Shown here: positions 43,125 through 52,277 of the stretch, in pieces
Numbering within the stretch: the stretch's first letter is position 1
How the letters are laid out: every line of letters starts with the position of its first letter
Assembly: GCA_037200445.1 (NCBI GenBank)
Contig: JBBCGH010000001.1
Coordinates: forward strand, 3,968,001 to 4,032,000
From: Alphaproteobacteria bacterium
Lineage (GTDB): Bacteria; Pseudomonadota; Alphaproteobacteria; Rhizobiales; Xanthobacteraceae
Direction of reading: 5' to 3'
Length of the DNA stretch: 64,000 nucleotides
Position numbers and translations under genes: made by a program
The notes under the pieces: generated by a model
What the model saw: only the letters and a program-made list of their open reading frames with translations
Told to the model about the DNA's origin: nothing
Database searches by the model: none

Positions 43125-44111
43125 ATGACGGTCCTGGTCACCGGGGGCGCCGGATACATCGGCAGCCACATGGTCTACGCGCTGGTTGCGGCCGGCGAGA
43201 GGGTCGTCGTGCTCGACAATCTCTCGACCGGCTTCGACTGGGCGATTGCGGACGGCGTGCCGCTGATCCAGGGCGAGACCGGCGACCAGTCGCTGGTCGA
43301 AAAGCTCATTCGAGAGCACGCGGTCGAGGCGATCATCCATTTCGCCGCCTCGATCGTAGTGCCGGACTCGGTCGCCGATCCGCTCGGCTATTACAAGAAC
43401 AACACCGTGAACTCGCGTGCGCTGATCGAATGCGCCGTGAAGGGCGGCGTAAAGCATTTCATCTTTTCATCGACCGCGGCCGTCTACGGCGACACCACCC
43501 GCGTGCCCCTCGCCGAGGACGAGCCGCTGCTGCCGGTGTCGCCTTACGGTTCGTCCAAGCTGATGACCGAGATCATGCTGCGCGATGCCAGCGCCGCGCA
43601 CGGGCTCAAGCACGTCATCCTGCGCTATTTCAACGTCGCAGGCGCCGACCCCGAGCTGCGCACCGGCCAGTCCACCAAGAACGCCACGCACCTGATCAAG
43701 GTCGCGGTCGAGACCGCGCTCGGCCGGCGCGAGAAGATCGAGGTGTTCGGCACCGACTACCCGACGCCGGATGGAACCTGCATCCGCGACTACATCCATG
43801 TGAGCGATCTGGCGCAGGCGCATCTTGATGGGCTTCGCTACCTGCGCGGCGGCGGCGCTTCGGTGACCGCCAATTGCGGCTATGGGCGCGGCTACTCGGT
43901 GCGCGACGTCATCGACACCGTGAAGCAGGTCTCCGGCGTCGACTTCCGCGTCGATCTTTCGCGGCGCCGGGCCGGCGACCCACCGCAGATCGTCGCCTCC
44001 TCGGATCGCGCGCGCGCCGTGCTCGGCTGGAAACCGCAGCACGACGATCTCGCGACCATCGTGCGCCATGCGCTCGGCTGGGAGCGCAAGCTGATGACGC
44101 GCAACCGCTGA
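43125..44111 (+). CDS. galE: UDP-glucose 4-epimerase
   Basis: GalE interconverts UDP-glucose and UDP-galactose and supplies galactose for LPS or capsule. The 328-residue SDR protein has VLVTGGAGYIGSHMVYALVA, the FSSTAAVYG and SPYGSSKLMTE segments (active-site Ser, Tyr, Lys), RYFNVAGADP and the family CIRDYIHVSDLAQAH. It starts at the ATG at 43125 and is divergent from waaC. The next gene, the MBOAT acyltransferase, starts 141 bp later on the same strand. An inverted AGCCGG/CCGGCT pair lies just after the stop but lacks a T-run. Confidence 0.95.
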   Translation: MTVLVTGGAGYIGSHMVYALVAAGERVVVLDNLSTGFDWAIADGVPLIQGETGDQSLVEKLIREHAVEAIIHFAASIVVPDSVADPLGYYKNNTVNSRALIECAVKGGVKHFIFSSTAAVYGDTTRVPLAEDEPLLPVSPYGSSKLMTEIMLRDASAAHGLKHVILRYFNVAGADPELRTGQSTKNATHLIKVAVETALGRREKIEVFGTDYPTPDGTCIRDYIHVSDLAQAHLDGLRYLRGGGASVTANCGYGRGYSVRDVIDTVKQVSGVDFRVDLSRRRAGDPPQIVASSDRARAVLGWKPQHDDLATIVRHALGWERKLMTRNR

Positions 44112-44252
44112 GCCGGCTAGCGGCCGGCTCTCGCGAGCTTGGACAAAGCCAGCTCAATCGACGAAACTGCCCTTCCTGGACCATCCCGCACCGGTTGACC
44201 CACCATTTTGTCATTCCGTATTCCATATTTCATTGCCGCGGATGGCTGAGCG

Positions 44253-45770
44253 ATGCTCTTCAACTCGTCCGAGTTCATTTTTGTTTTCTTGCCCTTCGCG
44301 GTTCTGCTGCATTTCGCGCTGGCGCGCTGGAGCATAACCGCGGCGGTTATCGCGACGACGCTGACGTCGCTCTTGTTTTACGCTTGGTGGAATCCGCCGT
44401 TCGTCCTGCTGCCGGTCCTGTCGATTGCCGCGAATTTTCTCATTGCGCAGGCGATGCGCGCGAGCGGGAAAGCCAATGCGCGCCGGCTTTTGATCGTCGG
44501 CATCATCGTCAATCTCGCGGTGCTCGGCTGGTTCAAGTACGGCGACTTCTTCATGTCCATTGTCGAGGGCCGCAAGCCCAACGCGCCCGAGGTCCCGCTC
44601 GCTTTGTCGTTCACGACCTTCGTGCAGATCGCCTTCCTCGTCGATGTCTGGCGGCGGCGCGGCGCTGTTGATTTTCCGATCTACGCGATGTTCGTCGCGT
44701 TTTTCCCCCACCTGATCGCGGGCCCGATCGTGCGCTGGGAGGAGTTAGGTCCGCAATTGCGCGACCGCACGCGCTATCGCGTCGACTGGAACAACATCGC
44801 GCTTGGCCTGACGATCTTCTGCCTCGGCCTCGCCAAGAAGGTGCTGATCGCCGACAGCCTGTCGCCGCATGTCGGTCCTGTGTTCGACGCCGCCGCGCGC
44901 GGCGATGCCCTGACCGCCGCGGCCGCGTGGGGGGCGGCTTACGCCTACACGGCGCAACTCTATTTCGATTTCTCCGGTTACTCCGACATGGCGGTCGGCC
45001 TCGGGCTCCTGTTCAATCTGCGGCTGCCGATCAACTTCGCGGCGCCGCTGCGCGCCACAAGCATCATCGACCTGTGGCGGCGCTGGCACATCTCGCTGTC
45101 GCGCTTCCTGCGCGATTTCGTCTACGTGCCGCTCGGCGGCGCCAAAGGCGGACCGGGGCGGCGCACCGTCAACCTGTTCCTCACCATGGTGCTCGGCGGC
45201 CTGTGGCACGGCGCGAACTGGACCTTCGTGCTGTGGGGCGCATTCCACGGCGTCCTGCTCGCTATCAATCACGCCTGGCGCCAGTGGCACGGCCGGCGCG
45301 CGCCGACGCAGGCGGGGACGCTTGCGGGCTGGGTCGTAACATTCACGGCATTCGTTATCGGCATGGTGTTGTTCCGCGCCGCCGATCTCTCGGCCGCTTC
45401 GACGATGTTTCAGGCGATGGCGGGATTCGGCGGGGCACCGCGTGCCGAGACGATGAACGTCGCGTGGGATTCCTGGGGCATGCGCGTCGGGCTGATATCG
45501 GAGGACTTCGTGCGTACCTGGCTCGGCGCCAACTGGTCGGTGGTCGGCTCGCTGTGGACCGCAGTCGCGCTCGCCATCATCCTGCTCGTGCCCGACACGA
45601 TGGAATTGACCAATTATCGTGAGGGCGAGCCGCGCTCCGACTGGCGGCGCAACGTCGGCGCGCTTGCGTGGCGGCCCTCTCCGGTTTGGGCCGCGGCCCT
45701 CGTTGTCCTGTTTGTCGCGGTCTATGCAAACCTGCTGCAGATCACCGAATTTCTCTATTATCAGTTCTGA
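44253..45770 (+). CDS. MBOAT-family membrane O-acyltransferase (AlgI-like)
   Basis: AlgI/PatA-type MBOAT proteins pass acetyl groups across the inner membrane to acylate extracellular glycans. The 505-residue protein has about 11 transmembrane helices, the family segment FFPHLIAGPIVRWEELGPQL, the DLWRRWHISLSRFLRDFVY motif and the catalytic-His region GGLWHGANWTFVLWGAFHG. It starts at the ATG at 44253. Its stop overlaps by one base the start of an SGNH-like partner, a pairing seen in alginate and peptidoglycan O-acetylation systems. The acylated polymer is unknown; the LPS O-chain of the neighbouring locus is a good candidate. Confidence 0.93.
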   Translation: MLFNSSEFIFVFLPFAVLLHFALARWSITAAVIATTLTSLLFYAWWNPPFVLLPVLSIAANFLIAQAMRASGKANARRLLIVGIIVNLAVLGWFKYGDFFMSIVEGRKPNAPEVPLALSFTTFVQIAFLVDVWRRRGAVDFPIYAMFVAFFPHLIAGPIVRWEELGPQLRDRTRYRVDWNNIALGLTIFCLGLAKKVLIADSLSPHVGPVFDAAARGDALTAAAAWGAAYAYTAQLYFDFSGYSDMAVGLGLLFNLRLPINFAAPLRATSIIDLWRRWHISLSRFLRDFVYVPLGGAKGGPGRRTVNLFLTMVLGGLWHGANWTFVLWGAFHGVLLAINHAWRQWHGRRAPTQAGTLAGWVVTFTAFVIGMVLFRAADLSAASTMFQAMAGFGGAPRAETMNVAWDSWGMRVGLISEDFVRTWLGANWSVVGSLWTAVALAIILLVPDTMELTNYREGEPRSDWRRNVGALAWRPSPVWAAALVVLFVAVYANLLQITEFLYYQF

Positions 45771-46819
45771 TGCTGCGCCCGCACACATTCGCAATCGCGT
45801 TGCTGACGGGGGCCTTCGGGCTCCTCGCCGCCACGATGGGCATCAACTACACGCTCGATCCCCAATACGTGTTTGGTACGCCGCTGACGCGCCACGATGA
45901 GAATGCCAATTTCCGCTTTCATCGTGTGCGGGAGTATCAGGCGCAACGCGAACAGGTCGACGGATTGCTGTTTGCATCGTCACGCGGACGAGCCTTTGAC
46001 GCTGGACTTCTCGCAGAGAAGCTCGGCGCGCGCGCGGTTGCAAAGTTCGACGTCACTGCCGGCATGATCACCGATCATCTGCCCGCACTCGAATACCTGC
46101 TGCGCGACAAGGCCACGCGCGGCGAAAAGATCAAAGCCGCGCTGCTGCTGATCGATATCGACACGTTCGGCAAGCTGCCGAGCACAAATATCAACATCGA
46201 CAGCTTTCTTTCGCCCGAGTTGAGCGGCGAGCATCCCTCACGATTCTGGTGGCGTTATCTGACCGTGTTCCAGTTCCGGATGTGGCGCGGGATCATCGCG
46301 TATCGCATGCGCGGCGCGAATCATGCGCGCGTGCCGTCGCCAACAACGATGCCGCGGCTCGCGTTCGCGGGTTTCCCTGCCACGATTGGAAGGGTCCCCG
46401 TTCCACGTGCCGCCCATGTGGCAGACGAGGCTCCGTCGACGAAGCTCCTGGTCGCGACACGGCCCAATCTCGCCCGGCACCTGGCTCTGGTGCTGAAGTT
46501 CATGACGCTGTGTCAGGCCAACAACATCGCGTTGACCATCGCGACCACGCCAATGCGCGCAGACGCAACCCTTCGCTACGATCCAGACGATCTCCGAAAT
46601 GTGGTGCGCAAGCTGAGCGAGATCGCTCCGATATGGGACTTTGGTGCGCCGCCGCGTCTTGCCGCAGACCCCGCCTTTTGGGACGACCCCTCACATTTCA
46701 AGCCTGAGATCGCCGCAATGATGCTCGCGCGGATGTTCGGGCCAGATCCACCGGACGATTTCGGCGTCCTGCGGCGGCCCAGGGACCAGACTGCGCAGCG
46801 CTTCGGCGTCGGCCGCTAA
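45770..46819 (+). CDS. Periplasmic SGNH-like acyltransferase/esterase partner of MBOAT
   Basis: The 349-residue protein starts at the ATG at 45770, one base overlapping the MBOAT stop. An N-terminal signal anchor (FAIALLTGAFGLLAATMGIN) points to the periplasm. FASSRGRAFDAGLL has the block-I Ser of the SGNH fold, and WDDPSHFKPEIAAMML carries the late DxxH catalytic pair. This matches the AlgJ/AlgX/PatB type of protein that transfers the acetyl group delivered by MBOAT, though sequence similarity to AlgJ is weak. It could instead be an esterase. The pair is well supported by overlap and domain logic. Confidence 0.78.
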   Translation: MLRPHTFAIALLTGAFGLLAATMGINYTLDPQYVFGTPLTRHDENANFRFHRVREYQAQREQVDGLLFASSRGRAFDAGLLAEKLGARAVAKFDVTAGMITDHLPALEYLLRDKATRGEKIKAALLLIDIDTFGKLPSTNINIDSFLSPELSGEHPSRFWWRYLTVFQFRMWRGIIAYRMRGANHARVPSPTTMPRLAFAGFPATIGRVPVPRAAHVADEAPSTKLLVATRPNLARHLALVLKFMTLCQANNIALTIATTPMRADATLRYDPDDLRNVVRKLSEIAPIWDFGAPPRLAADPAFWDDPSHFKPEIAAMMLARMFGPDPPDDFGVLRRPRDQTAQRFGVGR

Positions 46820-46904
46820 CATAGCGGCGACGTTCCAATCATCCGCCGTTGACCCACGCTGCCTGCTGGAACAGGGTGCCCGCGAAAAATCGGGCGAGTG
46901 AGGC

Positions 46905-47621
46905 ATGCGAGAATTCTGGCGGTGGATCGAGCATGGCTTCATCAAGCCATGGCTGCGGCGCATCAGGCCGTGGCGGACCAAGACGCTCGGCGGCGTGCGG
47001 GTGCACTACATGAAGCACCTCGACGGCGGCGGTGCGTGGTTCGGCCAGGACTACATCCCGCTGCTGAAAAAATGGGGCATGCCAAAACAAGGCCGCATCT
47101 TTGAATGGTGCGCCGGTCCGGGGTTCATCGGTTTCTCCTTGCTCGGTCATGGCCTGTGCGAAAGCCTGTGCCTCGCGGACATCAACCCGCAGGCCGTCGA
47201 GGCATGCTGCCGTACCATCGCGGACAACCAGCTTGGCGCGCGCGTCGCGGTTTATCTCTCGGACAATCTCGCCAGCATTCCGGCCAGCGAAAAATGGGAT
47301 CTGGTGGTGAGCAACCCGCCTCATTTCGTCGATTATCTGATCGGCGACCTGCGGGCCCACGACCCCGACTGGCGCATTCATCGCGACTTCTATGCGGCGG
47401 TGGGGCGGCACCTCACCCCGGGCGGCGTGCTGGTGGTGCAGGAGAACAATCGCGGTTCGACCGCCGACACATTCTGTCCGATGATCGAGGCATCCGGGCT
47501 CTCGATCGTCTTTGTGCACGCCTGCGCGCCAGAGCGCACACCTGACGACCATTTCTACTACATCGGCGTCATGCGCCCGGGCGATCCCGTTCCAGCGTGG
47601 GCCCGCAAGCTCTCGGAATAA
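46905..47621 (+). CDS. Class I methyltransferase with NPPH motif
   Basis: The 238-residue protein has a SAM-binding motif (GRIFEWCAGPGFIGFSLLGH, about 63-82), an acidic LADINPQAVEA loop and the motif IV segment LVVSNPPHFVDYL, as in enzymes that methylate amide or amino nitrogens (PrmC-like fold) and some small-molecule methyltransferases. The N-terminal WRWIEHGFIKPWLRRIRPWR is amphipathic and may touch the membrane. It lies 85 bp after the SGNH gene and 58 bp before an ABC exporter, all on the plus strand, so it may modify the same glycan or lipid. The substrate is unknown. Confidence 0.8.
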   Translation: MREFWRWIEHGFIKPWLRRIRPWRTKTLGGVRVHYMKHLDGGGAWFGQDYIPLLKKWGMPKQGRIFEWCAGPGFIGFSLLGHGLCESLCLADINPQAVEACCRTIADNQLGARVAVYLSDNLASIPASEKWDLVVSNPPHFVDYLIGDLRAHDPDWRIHRDFYAAVGRHLTPGGVLVVQENNRGSTADTFCPMIEASGLSIVFVHACAPERTPDDHFYYIGVMRPGDPVPAWARKLSE

Positions 47622-47679
47622 GCCGCAGCCGCTGATTCCGCTTGAAAATCAGCCCTGAGGCGGGCATGCCTGCGCGCAG

Positions 47680-49470
47680 ATGACCACCCGTTTCCAATCG
47701 CTGTTCGCCGATCCCTATGGCGCGCCAGTCCTGATCCGCCGGCTGCTGGCCGAGCACGCGCTGCGGCATCGCCGACTTTACGCCTTCGCCTTCGCCATGA
47801 TGGGGGTCGCGGCGATCTGCACGGCGATCTCCGCCTATCTGCTGGGCGACGTCGTCAATCAAGCCTACGTCCACAAGAATTTCCACGCGCTGCTGCTGGT
47901 CGGCCTCGCGGCGTTCGGGCTCTTCGCATTGAAGGGCGCTGCGACCTACGGTCAGCAGGTCATCATGATGCGGATCGGCAACCGCATCGTTGCCGACAAT
48001 CAGCGGCGCATGTTCGACAAGCTCTTGACCGAGAACATCGGTTTCTTCTCCGACCGCCACTCCTCGGAATTCATCGCGCGCCTGACCACCGGCTCGACCG
48101 CCGCGAACCTCGTGCTGACGCTGCTGATCACCTCGATCGGGCGCGACCTTTTCACGTTGATCGGCCTGTTCGCCGTGATGGTGATCCAGGATCCCGTCAT
48201 GTCGCTCGCCGGCCTCGTCATCGCACCGCCTGCGATGATCGTCCTGCGCAAATTGATGCGACGCGTACGCGTTATTGCGAAGACCGCATTCACCGGCGGC
48301 ACGCAGACGATCGAGACCTTGCAGGAGACGCTGCAGGGCTTGCGTGTCGTGAAGGCCTTCACGCTGGAAGACGAGATGCGCCGCCGCTTCGATACCAGTG
48401 TGTCGGCCGTGCAGCACGAGGCCGACAAGTGGGCGCGTGTCGCCAATCGGGCGAGCCCGCTGATGGAGACGCTCGGCGGCCTCGCGATCTGTCTCGCCAT
48501 CATCTACAGCGGCTACCTCATCATTTACAAAGGCGCGGCGCCCGGCGCCTTCATCTCGTTCCTCGCTGCCTTCCTGCTCGCCTATGAGCCGGCCAAGCGG
48601 CTGGCGCGGCTCAACCTCGAGCTCAACAACCATCTGGTCGGCGTGCGCATGCTGTTCGAGGTGATGGATTCGCCCGCGACCGAGCCCGGCGACGATGAGA
48701 AGCCGGCTTTGAAGCTGACCACGGCGCGCGTGGAATTCTCCGACGTGCGCTTCCTCTATCGCACGGGCGACCCGGTGCTCCGCGGCATGACATTCGTGGC
48801 CGAGCCCGGCAAGGTGACCGCGCTGGTCGGACCGTCAGGCGGGGGTAAATCGACTGTGCTCAGTCTGCTGCTGCGCCTCTTCGAGGCGGGCTCAGGCGCG
48901 ATCACCATCGATGGGCAGAACATCGCGGACGTTTCGCGCAACTCGCTGCGCCGCCAGATTGCCTATGTGGGGCAGACCGTGCACCTGTTCCGCGGCTCCG
49001 TGCGCGACAACATCCGCTACGGAAAGCTTGGCGCGACCGAGGCCGAGATCGTCGCGGCAGCCAAGGCCGCGCACGCGCACGATTTCATCACGAGCTTCCC
49101 GCAAGGCTACGACACACCGGTCGGCGAGCACGGCTTGCAGCTCTCCGGCGGTCAGCGTCAGCGCATCGAGATCGCGCGCGCGCTGATCAAGGATGCGCCG
49201 ATCATCCTGCTCGACGAAGCGACCGCCTCGCTCGACTCCGAATCCGAACGCCACGTGCAGGAAGCGCTGGCCGAACTGTGCAAGGGCCGCACCACGCTGG
49301 TGATCGCGCACCGGCTCTCGACCATCATGCACGCCGATTGCATCCTCGTGATCGAGAACGGCGCGATGATCGAGTCCGGACGGCACGACGAGCTTTTGCA
49401 CAAGGGCGGTCGCTATGCCTCGTTCTATCGCCTGCAACTCCGCGAGCAAGCACCGGCCGCGGCGGAATGA
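47680..49470 (+). CDS. MsbA-like ABC exporter (fused permease and ATPase)
   Basis: The 596-residue half-transporter has six transmembrane helices (about 25-330) and an ABC domain (about 350-590) with Walker A GPSGGGKST, the signature LQLSGGQRQR, Walker B IILLDEATASLD and the H-loop His in LVIAHRLST. As a homodimer it would flip lipids or lipid-linked glycans, as MsbA does for lipid A-core. The order MBOAT, SGNH, methyltransferase, exporter suggests it moves the modified product or its precursor. MsbA itself is usually elsewhere and essential, so this may be a second, specialised copy. The substrate is not predictable. Confidence 0.9.
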   Translation: MTTRFQSLFADPYGAPVLIRRLLAEHALRHRRLYAFAFAMMGVAAICTAISAYLLGDVVNQAYVHKNFHALLLVGLAAFGLFALKGAATYGQQVIMMRIGNRIVADNQRRMFDKLLTENIGFFSDRHSSEFIARLTTGSTAANLVLTLLITSIGRDLFTLIGLFAVMVIQDPVMSLAGLVIAPPAMIVLRKLMRRVRVIAKTAFTGGTQTIETLQETLQGLRVVKAFTLEDEMRRRFDTSVSAVQHEADKWARVANRASPLMETLGGLAICLAIIYSGYLIIYKGAAPGAFISFLAAFLLAYEPAKRLARLNLELNNHLVGVRMLFEVMDSPATEPGDDEKPALKLTTARVEFSDVRFLYRTGDPVLRGMTFVAEPGKVTALVGPSGGGKSTVLSLLLRLFEAGSGAITIDGQNIADVSRNSLRRQIAYVGQTVHLFRGSVRDNIRYGKLGATEAEIVAAAKAAHAHDFITSFPQGYDTPVGEHGLQLSGGQRQRIEIARALIKDAPIILLDEATASLDSESERHVQEALAELCKGRTTLVIAHRLSTIMHADCILVIENGAMIESGRHDELLHKGGRYASFYRLQLREQAPAAAE

Positions 49471-49501
49471 ATTTCAAACTCCCAACGCCAACCCCGGAAC
49501 G

Positions 49502-50212
49502 ATGATGACCGAATACGTGATCCCGCCCGCACCCCAGGCCGCCGTGAAGGTTGCAGGCTCGCCTCAGATGTTTCCGGTGCGGCGCATCTGGTGCGTCGGG
49601 CGCAACTATCTCGAGCACATCAAGGAGATGGGCCAGGACGAGCGCGAGCCGCCGTTCTTTTTCGCCAAGCCCGCCGACGCGATCGTGCATGACGGCGGTA
49701 CCGTGCCCTACCCGCCGCTCACCAGCGATCTGCATCACGAGGTCGAGATGGTGGTGGCGCTGAAATCCGGCGGCCGCAACATCCCGAAGGAGAAGGCGCT
49801 CGACTGCGTATGGGGCTACGGCGTCGGCATCGACCTGACGCGGCGCGACCTGCAGATCGCCTCGCGCAACATCAAGCGGCCGTGGGAGATCGGCAAGGCG
49901 TTCGACGGCTCCGCGCCGTGTGGGCCGCTCAAGCCCGCGTCCGAGATCGGCCATCCGAACAAGGGCCGAATCTGCCTGAAGGTCAACGGCGAGGTGAAGC
50001 AGGACGGCGACCTCGAACAGATGATCTGGAATGTGCCGGAGATCATCTGGAAGCTGTCCGAGATGGTCGCGCTCGAAGCCGGCGACATCATCATGACCGG
50101 CACCCCCGCGGGCGTCTCCGCGCTGCAGCCCGGCCACAAGCTCGAGTGCGAGGTCGAGGGGGTGGGCAAGGTGTCAGTGACGATCGGGGAGAAGCTCGGT
50201 CCCTCATCCTGA
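49502..50212 (+). CDS. Fumarylacetoacetate hydrolase family protein
   Basis: The 236-residue protein has the FAH fold: RRIWCVGRNYLEHIKEMG, the metal-binding HHEVEMVVALKSGGR and DLTRRDLQ, and the C-terminal GDIIMTGTPAGVSALQPGH. Members hydrolyse fumarylpyruvate or related beta-diketo acids, or act as decarboxylases and hydratases in sugar-acid or aromatic breakdown. The ATG pair at 49502/49505 is used. The last residues and TGA lie in the start of a palindromic repeat. It may belong to the sugar-acid locus that follows, although it is in the same direction as the ABC exporter, 31 bp downstream. The substrate is uncertain. Confidence 0.88.
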   Translation: MMTEYVIPPAPQAAVKVAGSPQMFPVRRIWCVGRNYLEHIKEMGQDEREPPFFFAKPADAIVHDGGTVPYPPLTSDLHHEVEMVVALKSGGRNIPKEKALDCVWGYGVGIDLTRRDLQIASRNIKRPWEIGKAFDGSAPCGPLKPASEIGHPNKGRICLKVNGEVKQDGDLEQMIWNVPEIIWKLSEMVALEAGDIIMTGTPAGVSALQPGHKLECEVEGVGKVSVTIGEKLGPSS

Positions 50213-50304
50213 GGCGCGAGCGAAGCGAGCCTCGAAGGATGGCCCACGCGCAGAGGTTGCCGCCATCCTTCGAGACGGCCGCTTTGCGGCCTCCTCAGGA
50301 TGAG
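50203..50304. repeat. Intergenic palindromic repeat (CTCATCCT...AGGATGAG type)
   Basis: The outer arms CTCATCCTGAGG and CCTCAGGATGAG flank a second inverted pair, CCTCGAAGGATGG and CCATCCTTCGAG. The FAH stop codon (50210-50212) lies in the left outer arm. A closely similar element lies at 52168-52271. It may act as a terminator between the convergent FAH and SDR genes. Confidence 0.8.
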
Positions 50305-50314
50305 GTGCGGTGGT

Positions 50315-51067
50315 TCACACCACCGCCGTCATGCCGCCGTCGACGAACAAAATGTGCCCATTGACGAACGACGACGCATCGCTGGCGAGAAAGATCGCGG
50401 CGCCCTGCAGCTCCTCCACCCTGCCCCAGCGTCCGGCGGGCGTGCGCGCGCAGACCCAGGCGGAGAATTTCTCGTCGGCCATCAGCGCGGTATTCAGTTC
50501 AGTGCCGAAATAGCCGGGCGAAATGCCGTTCGCCGTGATGCCATGTTTGGCGAACTCCGCGCACATCACCTTGGTGAGCATCTTCACCGCGCCCTTGCTC
50601 GCCGTGTAGGGCGCAATCGTCGGGCGGCCGAGCTCCGACATCACCGAGCAGATGTTGACGATCTTGCCGCGTGAGCGCGCGATCATGCGGCGCGCCACCG
50701 CCTGCGTGACGAAGAACACCGAGTCGAGATTGGTTGCCAGGACTTTGCGCCAGCCCTCCTCGGGAAACTCGACGAACGGCGCGCGCTGCTGCATGCCGGC
50801 GTTGTTCACCAGAATGTCGATCGGCCCGATGTCCTTCTCGATTTTCTCGACCGCCATTTCGATGACGGCCTTGTCCGTCACGTCGAACGGCGCGGCGATC
50901 GCGCTCTTGCCGATCGCCTTCACGGCCGCGTCCACCCCCGCCGCGTCCCGCCCGTTGATCAGCACGCGCGCGCCGGCCGCAACATACCCCTCCGCGATGG
51001 CCCGGCCGATGCCGCGGCTGGAGCCGGTGACGAGCGCGAGGCGCCCCCTAAGATCGAACATGGTCAT
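50315..51067 (-). CDS. idnO: SDR oxidoreductase, gluconate 5-dehydrogenase-like
   Basis: In the idonate pathway this enzyme reduces 5-keto-D-gluconate to D-gluconate. The 250-residue SDR has LALVTGSSRGIGRAIAEGYV, NNAG (86-89), the SVMSELGRPTIAPYTASKG active site (Ser, Tyr, Lys) and the family C-terminus GHILFVDGGMTAVV. The start is the ATG at 51067; the longer frame adds unlikely sequence. It is divergent from the L-idonate 5-dehydrogenase-like gene, with 65 bp between, which fits a pathway pair. Related SDRs act on other sugar acids, so the name is the best fit and not proven. Confidence 0.8.
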   Translation of the reverse strand: MTMFDLRGRLALVTGSSRGIGRAIAEGYVAAGARVLINGRDAAGVDAAVKAIGKSAIAAPFDVTDKAVIEMAVEKIEKDIGPIDILVNNAGMQQRAPFVEFPEEGWRKVLATNLDSVFFVTQAVARRMIARSRGKIVNICSVMSELGRPTIAPYTASKGAVKMLTKVMCAEFAKHGITANGISPGYFGTELNTALMADEKFSAWVCARTPAGRWGRVEELQGAAIFLASDASSFVNGHILFVDGGMTAVV

Positions 51068-51132
51068 GTGAAGTCCTTCGGCAAGGCGGGGCAGACAGTG
51101 TAGAGTGGCGCGGCGAACCGGGGAAGAACGAG

Positions 51133-52167
51133 ATGCGCGCGGCAGTGCTTCATGCGGCAAAAGACCTTCGTATCGAGCAGATCGCGGTGCCGGCGCTCGG
51201 TCCGCGCGACGTCGAGGTGCGCGTCGAGGCCGGCGGCATCTGCGGCTCCGACCTGCACTACTACTACGATGGCGGCTTCGGCACGGTGCGGCTCAAGGAG
51301 CCGATGATCCTCGGGCACGAGATCGCCGGCACGGTCGCGCGCGTGGGTGTCGAGGTTGCAAACGTCAAGCCGGGCCAGCGCGTTGCCGTGAATCCGAGCC
51401 GCCCATGCGGCAGTTGCCGGTACTGCCAGGAGGGCCTGCAGCAGCACTGCCTGAACATGCTTTTCTACGGCAGTGCGATGCGCTTCCCGCACGTGCAAGG
51501 CGGCTTTCGCGATGTGCTGGTGTGCGACGAGGCCCAGGCGGTCCCGGTGCCGCCCGCGATGCCGGCCGCGCAGGCGGCTTTCGCCGAGCCGTTCGCGGTT
51601 TGCCTGCATGCGGTGAACCGCGCCGGTCCCCTCCTCGGCAAGCGCGTGCTCATAACCGGTGCAGGCCCGATCGGCGCGCTGACCGTGATCGCGGCGCGCC
51701 GCGCCGGCGCGCTGGAGATCGTCGCGACCGATATCGCCGACGCACCGCTCGCGGCCGCGAAGCGCGTGGGTGCAGATGCCACGATCAATGTGTCCGAGAA
51801 GGATGCGCTGGCGCGCCATGAGGCCGACAAAGGCTATTTCGACGTGGTGTTCGAGGCCTCCGGCAACGAGAAGGCGCTGGCCGGGGCGCTCGTCGCCCTG
51901 CGTCCGACGGGCGTCGTGGTGCAGATTGGCATCGCAGGCCATGGCATGAACCTGCCGATGAATGTCGTGGTTGCGAAGGAGATCGAGCTGCGTGGCACGT
52001 TCCGCTTCCACGAAGAATTCGCGGTGGCGGTCGCGCTGATCGGGGGCGGGCTGGTCGACGTGATGCCGCTGCTCACCGAAACGATCCCGCTCGCGCTAGC
52101 GAATGAGGCGTTCGCGCTGGCGGCGGACCGTTCCAGGGCGATGAAGGTGCAGCTGGCGTTCACTTAG
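51133..52167 (+). CDS. idnD: Zinc-dependent dehydrogenase, L-idonate 5-dehydrogenase-like
   Basis: This medium-chain dehydrogenase would oxidise L-idonate to 5-keto-D-gluconate. The 344-residue protein has the catalytic zinc ligands (ICGSDLHYY, GHEIAGTVAR), the structural zinc Cys cluster CGSCRYCQEGLQQHC and the Rossmann motif VLITGAGPIGALTVIAARRA. Idonate- and sorbitol-type dehydrogenases share these, so another polyol or sugar acid is possible. It is divergent from the idnO-like SDR gene and followed by a palindromic repeat before the convergent UxaA-family gene. The pathway reading is inferred from its neighbours. Confidence 0.87.
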   Translation: MRAAVLHAAKDLRIEQIAVPALGPRDVEVRVEAGGICGSDLHYYYDGGFGTVRLKEPMILGHEIAGTVARVGVEVANVKPGQRVAVNPSRPCGSCRYCQEGLQQHCLNMLFYGSAMRFPHVQGGFRDVLVCDEAQAVPVPPAMPAAQAAFAEPFAVCLHAVNRAGPLLGKRVLITGAGPIGALTVIAARRAGALEIVATDIADAPLAAAKRVGADATINVSEKDALARHEADKGYFDVVFEASGNEKALAGALVALRPTGVVVQIGIAGHGMNLPMNVVVAKEIELRGTFRFHEEFAVAVALIGGGLVDVMPLLTETIPLALANEAFALAADRSRAMKVQLAFT

Positions 52168-52271
52168 ACCTCATGGTGAGGAGCGCGGCGAAGCTGCGCG
52201 TCTCGAACCATGGCCACAAACCCGGGTGCCATCCTTCGAGACGGCCGCTACGCGGCCTCCTCAGGATGAGG
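52168..52271. repeat. Intergenic palindromic repeat, copy of the 50203 element
   Basis: ACCTCATGGTGAGGAGCGCG begins the element; the right half CATCCTTCGAGACGGCCGCT with CGGCCTCCTCAGGATGAGG is nearly identical to that at 50260-50304. It lies between the stop codons of the convergent idnD-like and UxaA-family genes, so a bidirectional terminator role is plausible. Confidence 0.8.
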
Positions 52272-52277
52272 ATCGAA

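Noticed and set aside
44112-44252. Intrinsic terminator after galE
   Set aside because: An AGCCGG/CCGGCT inverted pair exists, but the stem is short and no T-run follows.
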